Shown here: positions 1-6,713 of the stretch, piece after piece
Layout of the letters: each line of letters begins with the position of its first letter
Numbering within the stretch: the stretch's first letter is position 1
Source of the DNA: UBA7867 sp964579205
GTDB lineage: Bacteria; Bacillota; Clostridia; Christensenellales; UBA1242
NCBI GenBank assembly: GCA_964579205.1
Contig: CAZOFH010000008.1
Coordinates: 1 to 43,614 of the forward strand
Direction of reading: 5' to 3'
DNA length: 43,614 bases
Translations under genes and position numbers: made by a program
Notes under the pieces: model-generated
What the model was told of the DNA's origin: nothing
The model's input: only the letters and a program-made list of their open reading frames with translations
Databases searched by the model: none

Positions 1-508
1 CGATACCATAGTGATCGCCAAGGTTCTTATTCTGCCCAGACCAAGCCTCTTGGTGGTTGTTACTGAGCCACAATGTGGCTACTAGGTTGTTGTCCGTGTC
101 TTTTGACACATAGGTGACTATCCAATCCAGTCCGCCGAGGCGTACTACAATGCTCTGACCGTTAGTTTTGTTGTATGTTTTAGTGCGCAAATTGGCAGCA
201 GTAAGCGGTGTGGTGCCCACGCTAGTAGTGAGGCTGTCAATTTGCGTGCCGATGTCGCCCTCCGCGCCGTAAATCATATTGATGAGGGTCTTGAGAGTAG
301 CGTATTTGAATGGTAATTCGCTAGTCGCTGAGGTCGGGTCGACCAAAATTTCATCCACTTTTTTGAATGAACTGGTGTTTGACGACGAAAAAGCGTTCGA
401 CGGACGGAAAACTGTGTACCACAGCGTCACCCCCGCCCCGATCACAAATAAAATCGTCGTCACGATGGCGATAATCCCGCCTCGTGTCCGCGCCCATTGT
501 TTGTTCAT
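1..508 (-). CDS. Secreted/membrane-anchored surface protein, N-terminal part (3' end off window)
   Basis: My reverse-strand reading from ATG at 508 gives 169 codons that stay open to the window edge. An AGGAGG ribosome site lies at 517-522, 8 bases before the start. The protein begins MNKQWARTRGG, followed by a hydrophobic segment (about residues 12-33), so it is probably a signal anchor or signal peptide. From residue about 48 it aligns by eye, at roughly two thirds identity, with the protein encoded at 40995-43591 (shared DPTSA, NMIYGA, TPLT-ANLR, RLGGLDW-VTYVS, ATLWL-NNHQ, HYGI). By analogy the missing part may carry the same WLPSAGEV-type domain and InlB repeats, but that is inference. 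Function unknown; an extracellular surface role is likely. Unlike its paralogue, the start region has no long G run. Confidence 0.85.
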   Translation of the reverse strand, partial: MNKQWARTRGGIIAIVTTILFVIGAGVTLWYTVFRPSNAFSSSNTSSFKKVDEILVDPTSATSELPFKYATLKTLINMIYGAEGDIGTQIDSLTTSVGTTPLTAANLRTKTYNKTNGQSIVVRLGGLDWIVTYVSKDTDNNLVATLWLSNNHQEAWSGQNKNLGDHYGI

Positions 509-544
509 ATCGTAAACCTCCTGTTTTTACCGATATTTGACTTT

Positions 545-574
545 AGTTTACCACTTTTCGACACTTTTAGTCAA
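545..574 (-). promoter_or_regulatory. Sigma-A-like promoter of the left-edge surface gene
   Basis: On the minus strand, -35 TTGACT (569-574) and -10 TAAACT (545-550) are separated by 18 bases, giving a leader of about 30 bases before the ATG at 508. A 6-bp inverted repeat, GTCAAA/TTTGAC (570-585), overlaps the -35 box and could be an operator; this is only a guess from symmetry. Confidence 0.6.
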
Positions 575-642
575 ACGTTTTTGACCACTTGCGGGAATTT
601 TTTTTGACTGGGGGTCGGGCGCAGCATGCATTGCGGAGTAAT

Positions 643-1773
643 TCACTCAAAAGCGAAGAGGTGGCTGATAATGGTATTGGTCATATAAAAATTGGTAGGG
701 ATGACGTAGCCATTGTGGATACGCAGCAGCCCAGCGGTATTGCACAGATAATCGAGCGCGCGCTGGTGTTCGGTCAAAAAGTCGGTGCCAAAGCGCTCAT
801 TGTACTCGGCAATCGACAGCCCGCGGGTAGTGCGCAGGGCGAGCATTATGAATTCTTCTTTGGCGGTGACCAAGGTTTCGCGCTCAAAATTGATGCCAGC
901 GCCCACAGGATTAGCCAAATATTGCGGCAGGTCGGCGACATTCTCCCAATGTGTACCGTCGACAAAGGAAAACGCGCCCAGCCCGAGCCCGAGATACTCG
1001 CCTCTTCGCCAATAATTGAGGTTGTGCTTTGACTGGTATCCGAGCCTAGCAAAATTGCTGATTTCGTAGCGAAAAAAGCCCTTTTGCTCTAGGTAATCCA
1101 CGGTAAAATCATACAGATTGACGACGTCGAGCGAATCGGGCTCAGCGACCTCTCCCCGCTCTATCATCCTAGTGAGGGGAGTATTAGGCTCATTGATGAG
1201 GCTATATGCCGAAATGTGGGTAATCGGCAAATCGCACACCGCGTCCAAAAGCCGACGCACGTCCCAAATATTCTGCGTAGGGATGCCCAGCATCACATCG
1301 ACATTGATATCGGCAATCCCGCACTCGTGAGAGAAACTTACCGCGCTCACGCAATCGGCAAAGTCGTGCTTTCGATTGAGCAAAGCCAAGTGACTCTGCT
1401 CTATCGCCTGCAAGCCGAAACTGACTCTATTGCATTTTGCCGCAGCATATTCCCGAGCCTTGCTGAGAGAAAAACTATTTGGGTTCGCCTCGATAGTGAT
1501 ATCGACATTTTCCGCCAGCACAAAATGCTGCCTCACTGCACCCAAAATCTGGGTAATGGCGCCGTCATACAAAAAACTAGGGGTACCGCCACCTATATAG
1601 ATAGTCTGTATCAATCTATCCTGATATTTCTGCCCACAATGAGCGATTTCTCGGCAGAGCGCGGCTACATACTCGCGCATCATATCACCGCTAGGCACAA
1701 AGGAGCAAAAGTCGCAATACGAGCATTTTGACACACAAAAAGGTATATGAATATAAAGTGACAAATCTCTCAA
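643..1773 (-). CDS. hemW: HemW-like radical SAM heme chaperone
   Basis: 376 residues, the normal length for HemW, the CPO-like protein that binds heme and delivers it to haem enzymes. The radical-SAM cluster motif is CVSKCSYC (C13, C17, C20) after SLYIHIPF. GGGTPS (SAM binding) follows near residue 62, and KHNLNYW, typical of HemW rather than of coproporphyrinogen dehydrogenase HemN, is near residue 250. The start is TTG at 1773, because GAGGTG lies 7 bases upstream, overlapping the end of lepA; no better ATG exists. It is 11 bases downstream of lepA, the lepA-hemW pair known from Bacillus. No haem biosynthesis genes are visible nearby. No clear terminator follows. Confidence 0.93.
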   Translation of the reverse strand: MRDLSLYIHIPFCVSKCSYCDFCSFVPSGDMMREYVAALCREIAHCGQKYQDRLIQTIYIGGGTPSFLYDGAITQILGAVRQHFVLAENVDITIEANPNSFSLSKAREYAAAKCNRVSFGLQAIEQSHLALLNRKHDFADCVSAVSFSHECGIADINVDVMLGIPTQNIWDVRRLLDAVCDLPITHISAYSLINEPNTPLTRMIERGEVAEPDSLDVVNLYDFTVDYLEQKGFFRYEISNFARLGYQSKHNLNYWRRGEYLGLGLGAFSFVDGTHWENVADLPQYLANPVGAGINFERETLVTAKEEFIMLALRTTRGLSIAEYNERFGTDFLTEHQRALDYLCNTAGLLRIHNGYVIPTNFYMTNTIISHLFAFE

Positions 1774-1784
1774 AATGCGACACC

Positions 1785-3584
1785 TCAGTTGATTTTGAGT
1801 ATAGAGATAAAGGCGTCGCTAGGCACCTCTACAGAGCCGATATTACGCATTTTCTTTTTACCCTCTTTTTGCTTTTCGAGGAGTTTGCGTTTTCTAGTGA
1901 CATCGCCGCCGTAACATTTGGCTAGCACGTCCTTTCTATACGCTTTGACAGTCTCGCGGGCGATGATTTTGCCCCCAACGGCTGCCTGAATAGGCACCTC
2001 AAATTGCTGCCTTGGGATGACATCCTTTAGTTTTTCTGCCATTGCTTTGCCACGCTCGTACGCCTTGTCAGTGTGGACAATCATACTGAGGGCATCACAG
2101 ACTTCGCCCTTGAGCAAAATATCCAATTTTACAAGTTTGCTAGGTCGATACTCGCTGATTTCATAATCCAGACTCGCATAACCGCGAGTTTTGCTCTTTA
2201 AATTGTCAAAAAAGTCATAGATAATCTCGTTTAGCGGGATAGAATAATCTAGTCGCACGCGTTTTTCGTCCAGATACTCCATACCTACATTTTCGCCGCG
2301 GCGCTCTACGCAAAGGTCCATTATCGCGCCCATATATTCGGGCGGAGTAAAAATACGCATATTGACATACGGCTCTTCCATACGGCTAATCAACGTAACA
2401 TCTGGCATATTGCTAGGATTGCTGACCTCGAGCATTTCGCCATCAGTCTTGTAGATGTGATAACTTACCCCCGGTGCGGTGGTGATGATATCTAGGTTGA
2501 ACTCACGCTCCAAGCGCTCTTGGATAATTTCCATATGCAATAACCCCAAAAAACCGCAACGAAAGCCAAAGCCCAGCGCTATCGAGGTCTCGGGCTGGTA
2601 TTCGAGCGAACTATCATTGAGTTTCAGTTTCTCAAGAGCGTCCTTTAACTCGCCATACCTGCTGCCGTCTACTGGGAAAATACCGCTAAACACCACAGGC
2701 TGCACCTGCTGATACCCCGGCAAAGGCTCTGGAGTAGGATTTTCTACCGACGTGATAGTATCGCCGACACGGGCTTCGCTCACCTTTTTTATACTAGCGG
2801 CGATATAGCCTACTTCGCCAGCGAGCAGCACGTCACACGGCTTGGCTTTGGGTGTAAAGTAGCCCACCTCGGTCACCTCAAAGACATTATTCGTCTGCAT
2901 AAACTTTATCTTGTCGCCCGCGCGCACCGACCCGTCAAACACGCGCACTAGGCAAATCGCGCCCTTAAAATTGTCATAATAACTATCAAAAACTAGACAT
3001 TTTAGCGGTGCGTCCTCTACCCCTCTAGGGGCTGGGAATTCCTCTACGATAGCCTCTAGGACTTTGTCAATGTTTATGCCCTCTTTCGCCGAAATACACG
3101 GCGCGTGCATTGCAGGAATGCAGATGACATCCTCTATCTCTTGCTTTACCTTTTCGGGCTCGGCGCTAGGGAGGTCGATTTTGTTTATCACTGGCAAAAT
3201 CTCTAGCCTATTATCTAGCGCTAGGTGCACATTCGCCAAAGTCTGAGCCTCTACCCCTTGACCCGCGTCCACTATCAAAATCGCCCCCTCGCACGCAGCG
3301 AGCGAACGGCTGACCTCATAGGTAAAGTCGACGTGCCCTGGGGTGTCGATAAGGTTGAGGATGTATTCCTCACCGTGGTAATTATATTTCATACGGGTAG
3401 GAGTGAGTTTGATAGTGATACCCCTTTCGCGCTCCAAATCCATACTGTCTAGTAGCTGCTCTTGCAAATCTCTAGTAGCCACCGCCCCTGTAAACTCTAA
3501 CAGCCTATCTGCCAAAGTACTTTTGCCGTGGTCGATGTGAGCCACGATACAAAAATTACGAATATATTTTTGTCTATCTTGCAT
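1785..3584 (-). CDS. lepA: Elongation factor 4 (LepA), ribosome back-translocation GTPase
   Basis: 599 residues, full length. The GTPase domain shows AHIDHGKST (15-23), the switch motif ERGITIK (53-59), DTPGHVDF (80-87) and NKID. It is followed by EF-G-like domains, YRPSKLVKLDILL, and the LepA-specific C-terminal domain ending in the basic RKRKLLEKQKEGKKKMR segment. LepA binds stalled or mistranslocated ribosomes and affects initiation and elongation. The ATG at 3584 has AAAGGGG 5 bases upstream. It is first gene of a two-gene operon with hemW and diverges from the phosphodiesterase gene at 3720. Confidence 0.98.
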   Translation of the reverse strand: MQDRQKYIRNFCIVAHIDHGKSTLADRLLEFTGAVATRDLQEQLLDSMDLERERGITIKLTPTRMKYNYHGEEYILNLIDTPGHVDFTYEVSRSLAACEGAILIVDAGQGVEAQTLANVHLALDNRLEILPVINKIDLPSAEPEKVKQEIEDVICIPAMHAPCISAKEGINIDKVLEAIVEEFPAPRGVEDAPLKCLVFDSYYDNFKGAICLVRVFDGSVRAGDKIKFMQTNNVFEVTEVGYFTPKAKPCDVLLAGEVGYIAASIKKVSEARVGDTITSVENPTPEPLPGYQQVQPVVFSGIFPVDGSRYGELKDALEKLKLNDSSLEYQPETSIALGFGFRCGFLGLLHMEIIQERLEREFNLDIITTAPGVSYHIYKTDGEMLEVSNPSNMPDVTLISRMEEPYVNMRIFTPPEYMGAIMDLCVERRGENVGMEYLDEKRVRLDYSIPLNEIIYDFFDNLKSKTRGYASLDYEISEYRPSKLVKLDILLKGEVCDALSMIVHTDKAYERGKAMAEKLKDVIPRQQFEVPIQAAVGGKIIARETVKAYRKDVLAKCYGGDVTRKRKLLEKQKEGKKKMRNIGSVEVPSDAFISILKIN

Positions 3585-3607
3585 AATTGCCCCTTTATAT
3601 TTTTCAA

Positions 3608-3636
3608 ATTATACAAAAAATAGCGATAAAAATCAA
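3608..3636 (-). promoter_or_regulatory. lepA-hemW promoter
   Basis: Minus strand: -35 TTGATT (3631-3636), 17-base spacer, perfect -10 TATAAT (3608-3613). The start of transcription would be about 15-20 bases upstream of the lepA ATG, so the leader is very short. Confidence 0.75.
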
Positions 3637-3685
3637 TAGAAATTGAGTAAATTGCGTAAAATTGCTAGCAAAATGATATTTTTTT

Positions 3686-3694
3686 TGATATAAT
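3686..3694 (+). promoter_or_regulatory. Extended -10 promoter of the phosphodiesterase gene
   Basis: Plus strand TGATATAAT: TATAAT at 3689-3694 with a TG dinucleotide one base upstream. The best -35 at 17 bases (TAGCAA, 3666-3671) is weak, so the promoter probably relies on the extended -10 element. It lies back to back with the lepA promoter. Confidence 0.6.
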
Positions 3695-3719
3695 AGAAAA
3701 AAATGACTAAGGATTGATT

Positions 3720-4460
3720 ATGGAAAAAAATTTGGATTGGGTATTCGAAAAGTTCATCGCGCACAAAGGGTTTTGGGACGAAAACAACCCAGAGAACAGC
3801 CTAGGCGCATTCTCTCGCGCTATCGAGCACAATTATTCTATTGAACTGGATGTGCGGATGCTAGAGGACGACACGCTGGTAGTTTTTCACGACAAGGAGT
3901 TGTCTAGGATGACTGGCGAAGACGGGTATATCTCAAAACTCACTGCGGCGGATTTGAGCCACTACAGGCTGCAAAATTCAGAGTACTGCATCCCTACCCT
4001 TGCCCAAGCGCTAGAGCATATTGCGGGCAAAGTGCCTGTCATCATCGACCTAAAGAGTGACGCTACCCACGTAGGCGGAATTGAGGGCAAACTCGCCGAC
4101 ATTCTGAGCGGTTATGCAGGAGAGGTCGCGGTAATGTCATTCAACCCTTTGAGCCTAGAGTGGTTCGCAAAAAATGCACCTAGCATCACTAGAGGGCTAT
4201 TGAGCACGCGCTGGACAAAGGATTTGCACGACAGACCCGACACTTTTTTAAAAAGGTTCGCCACCGCGCACAATTTGCTCTCAAAGCGCGCAAAGCCAGA
4301 CTTTTTGGCATATAATATAAAACAACTACCTAGCATCAAGACGCACAAATTCAAAAAAATCCCCCTGCTCGGCTGGACGGTGAGCAGCCAAGAGGAATAT
4401 CTCGACAAAGTCAAATATGTGGATAATATCATATTCGAGGGGTTTGAGCCCAAAATATAA
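3720..4460 (+). CDS. Glycerophosphodiester phosphodiesterase family protein
   Basis: 246 residues of the GDPD TIM-barrel family, which hydrolyse glycerophosphodiesters to an alcohol and glycerol 3-phosphate. Visible active-site signatures: AHKG (H15) in place of the usual HRG, PENS (E25, N26), IELDVR (E42, D44) and VVFHD (H57). There is no signal peptide, so it is cytoplasmic. I start at ATG 3720, because AAGGA (3709-3713) is 6 bases upstream; an in-frame TTG two codons earlier is too close to that site. It is a stand-alone gene with its own promoter and terminator. The R-to-K change in HRG is conservative; the exact substrate is unknown. Confidence 0.9.
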   Translation: MEKNLDWVFEKFIAHKGFWDENNPENSLGAFSRAIEHNYSIELDVRMLEDDTLVVFHDKELSRMTGEDGYISKLTAADLSHYRLQNSEYCIPTLAQALEHIAGKVPVIIDLKSDATHVGGIEGKLADILSGYAGEVAVMSFNPLSLEWFAKNAPSITRGLLSTRWTKDLHDRPDTFLKRFATAHNLLSKRAKPDFLAYNIKQLPSIKTHKFKKIPLLGWTVSSQEEYLDKVKYVDNIIFEGFEPKI

Positions 4461-4490
4461 AAAAATGCCGATTGGGCATTTTTCTTTTTA
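4461..4490 (+). terminator. Rho-independent terminator after the phosphodiesterase
   Basis: Perfect 9-bp stem AAAAATGCC (4461-4469) / GGCATTTTT (4475-4483), 5-base loop, then further T residues. It begins directly after the stop codon. Confidence 0.85.
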
Positions 4491-4498
4491 AAAAATCG

Positions 4499-4526
4499 TT
4501 GACAAATTTCGTTTTTATGCTAGAAT
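4499..4526 (+). promoter_or_regulatory. Strong promoter of the unknown 315-residue gene
   Basis: Consensus -35 TTGACA (4499-4504), 16-base spacer, -10 TAGAAT (4521-4526) preceded by TGC (extended -10). This is one of the best promoters in the window and suggests high expression of the gene at 4559. Confidence 0.8.
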
Positions 4527-4558
4527 AGTGTTGCAAATTTTTATTGTGAGGTAACTTT

Positions 4559-5506
4559 ATGGAACAAAACAACATTATGTCTATGCACGCACAGGCGAAA
4601 CAAAACACTGAGGAGTCTCTGGCATACTTGATTTATCAACAGCACGCCAAGACAGAAGAACTCAACAAACTCGCTGAGGCTGTGCTCAAAGATGCTAGGA
4701 TGGAGCTGTATGTCGCTCAAATGGAGGGCGTAAAATATGACAGCCTATCTACCATCGCGCAGAGATTGCACGACTCTCCTAACCTCCAAATCAAAAACAA
4801 GTTTAGGGGCAAGGCGTTTTTGCTAGAGGACGGGCTAGACACTCCTTTGCAAAACGAGGTGGCTTTTGGCGATGAGGCAACTTTTGAAGACCTGACCGAA
4901 GAGACAGCCCCTTGCACAGATGCTCCACACGCTACTGAAACTGTGGTAGAGACTCAGGCTACCGTGCAAAAGCCTCAGGCTATCATAAAGCGTTTTTGCA
5001 AATTGCAGCCTGCCAATGTGGTCGAACTACAGTCAAAGACATATAGGGCGGCTGTGCTAAAGCCTGCTCGTGAAGTGGTCAAGGCAACTATTGACCAGTT
5101 TGTACAGCAGCAACTAGACGCTTTTGTCACACAATACGGCGAGGACGACAGCGGTCAAAAGCCTACCTTTAAGGGTGACCTGCAGACCTACACCTTGATC
5201 TCTAGTATGTACGACGCTGTCATCAATGGCAAGGACTGGGAGAGTTTTGGCATTGCGGCATTGTCATACGAGGCTGAGGCTGTGAGAGACCTAGACTCTT
5301 TGGCTTACTCAATCATTGCCAACGCTGAGCAGTTTAGAGAGGACAACCCTGAGATTGCGCGTGGACAAAAATTGACCGCTAGCAATATCAAGCAATACTA
5401 CAAGGAGTTGGGCAAGAGCGAATCTACCGAGAGTGCCAAAGTCACTGGTGCTGAGGTAATCGCTGCTGAATTGGCTACCGATGTAGCAGAGATTATGACT
5501 AGATAA
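4559..5506 (+). CDS. Unrecognised cytoplasmic protein, 315 residues
   Basis: I recognise no family. GAGG (4548-4551) lies 7 bases before the ATG. There is no signal peptide or membrane segment. The N-terminal ~75 residues look helical, rich in Q, E, K and A (for example EELNKLAEAVLKDARMEL). Residues about 90-145 form an acidic, T- and E-rich linker of low complexity. The C-terminal ~170 residues again look helical, with aromatic stretches (YTLISSMYDAV, DWESFGIAAL) and NPEIARGQKLTASNIKQYY. The gene stands alone between its own consensus promoter and a strong terminator, so it is probably well expressed. The layout (helical domain, flexible linker, helical domain) would suit a protein-protein interaction or structural role, but that is a guess. 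Confidence 0.85.
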   Translation: MEQNNIMSMHAQAKQNTEESLAYLIYQQHAKTEELNKLAEAVLKDARMELYVAQMEGVKYDSLSTIAQRLHDSPNLQIKNKFRGKAFLLEDGLDTPLQNEVAFGDEATFEDLTEETAPCTDAPHATETVVETQATVQKPQAIIKRFCKLQPANVVELQSKTYRAAVLKPAREVVKATIDQFVQQQLDAFVTQYGEDDSGQKPTFKGDLQTYTLISSMYDAVINGKDWESFGIAALSYEAEAVRDLDSLAYSIIANAEQFREDNPEIARGQKLTASNIKQYYKELGKSESTESAKVTGAEVIAAELATDVAEIMTR

Positions 5507-5565
5507 TCAACTCCTAGTATTTTTGACGCAGTGGATACGGGGCTACCCCTACGACTCAGTCACAC

Positions 5566-5600
5566 AAAAAGCCTAGACTGTCTCTAGGCTTTTTGTTTTT
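5566..5600 (+). terminator. Terminator of the 315-residue gene
   Basis: Perfect 12-bp stem AAAAAGCCTAGA (5566-5577) / TCTAGGCTTTTT (5583-5594) with 5-base loop and T-rich tail (TTTTTGTTTTT). The 60 bases before it hold only a short GGGG/CCCC hairpin (5538-5549) of unknown meaning. Confidence 0.9.
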
Positions 5601-5633
5601 CTGCAACAAATGAAACACAAGATATCAAGAAAC

Positions 5634-5667
5634 AAAAAAAAGAGTCTATACCTATAGGCTCTTTTTT
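5634..5667 (-). terminator. Terminator of the plsX-smc-ftsY operon
   Basis: Minus strand: AAAAAAGAG-c-CTATA pairs with TATAG-a-CTCTTTTTT, one mismatch in the stem, followed by a run of T residues. It starts a few bases after the ftsY stop codon. Confidence 0.85.
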
Positions 5668-5671
5668 GGGG

Positions 5672-6568
5672 CTATATAATTGCCTCGACGAATTCGGTCG
5701 AGTCGAATGGCTCGATATCATCGATTTGCTCCCCAGTACCGACGAACACCACAGGCACCGAGTAGTCTTGCGCAATGCCTAGCACCACGCCGCCCTTGGC
5801 AGTGCCGTCGAGTTTGGTCAAAACTAGCCCGTCGATGCCGACGGCCTCGTCAAAATACTCGACTTGGCTAAGTGCATTCTGCCCAGTTGTCGCATCTAGC
5901 ACTAACAACTTTTGATAGCAGGCGTCCGCCCACTTGTTGGATACCACTTTGGATACTTTTTTGAGTTCTTCCATCAGGTTTGCCTTGTTGTGCAGCCTCC
6001 CCGCCGTGTCGATAATCACCACGTCCACATTCTTTGCCTGCGCGCTGACCACTCCGTCAAACACCACACTCGCAGGGTCTGCCCCGTCCTCGTTTTTGAT
6101 GATTTTGACATTGTTGCGATTAGCCCACACGGTCAACTGGTCGACAGCCGCCGCTCTAAAAGTATCGCCAGCGACGAGCAACACAGACTTGCCCTGTGAT
6201 TTGTAAAAATTCGCCAGTTTGCCGATAGTGGTAGTCTTGCCCACGCCGTTCACACCGACCACTAGATATACCAGCGGATAGGTCACCTCAGGCAGCTCAT
6301 TTTTGTCCAAAATCTCGCTCATTATCTCGCGCAAAGCCGCCTTTACATCATCTTGGGTACGCAATTTGGTCTTTCTAGCGCGCTCACGGAGTTGCTCCAC
6401 GATTTCTACCGAGCAGTTCGCCCCAATGTCAGAAGAAATCAGCACCTCTTCCAACTCATCAAAAAAGTCGTCGTTCAACTCACCTTTTGACATAATCGAC
6501 ATAATTTTGTTGTCCAATGATTGCTTTGTCTTTTTGAATGCATTTTTAATTTTACTAAAAAATCCCAT
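5672..6568 (-). CDS. ftsY: FtsY, signal recognition particle receptor GTPase
   Basis: 298 residues: the NG GTPase core without the long acidic A domain of E. coli, the usual short Gram-positive form. An N-terminal basic, amphipathic stretch (MGFFSKIKNAFKKTKQ) probably contacts the membrane. G motifs: GVNGVGKTTT (105-114), DTAGR (187-191), TKLDG (251-255), with GDTFRAAA between and the FVGTGEQIDDIEPF closing motif. FtsY docks SRP-ribosome complexes at the membrane so that proteins enter the Sec channel. The ATG has GGGAGA upstream. It follows smc after 145 AT-rich bases, a conserved Firmicutes order. Confidence 0.97.
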   Translation of the reverse strand: MGFFSKIKNAFKKTKQSLDNKIMSIMSKGELNDDFFDELEEVLISSDIGANCSVEIVEQLRERARKTKLRTQDDVKAALREIMSEILDKNELPEVTYPLVYLVVGVNGVGKTTTIGKLANFYKSQGKSVLLVAGDTFRAAAVDQLTVWANRNNVKIIKNEDGADPASVVFDGVVSAQAKNVDVVIIDTAGRLHNKANLMEELKKVSKVVSNKWADACYQKLLVLDATTGQNALSQVEYFDEAVGIDGLVLTKLDGTAKGGVVLGIAQDYSVPVVFVGTGEQIDDIEPFDSTEFVEAII

Positions 6569-6671
6569 AATTTCGGTCTCCCAATTTAATATTGATTGTC
6601 AAATATTTTTATTTTTTTGATTTTTATAATTATAAATTTTTGTGTTTATGTATTGTTTTTTTATTGTGAAT

Positions 6672-6700
6672 ATTATGCAAGAATATTTATAATTATACAA
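6672..6700 (-). promoter_or_regulatory. Possible internal promoter for ftsY
   Basis: In the AT-rich 145-base gap between smc and ftsY, the minus strand has TTGTAT (6695-6700), 17 bases, CATAAT (6672-6677). The sequence is so AT-rich that chance matches are likely. Confidence 0.35.
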
Positions 6701-6713
6701 GCATCACCACGCA

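Noticed and set aside
5520..5565. A third copy of the A/B element near the terminator of the 315-residue gene
   Set aside because: It has GTGGATAC and a GGGG/CCCC hairpin but neither the ATTTAGA nor the GTGGAATC flank in the right order.
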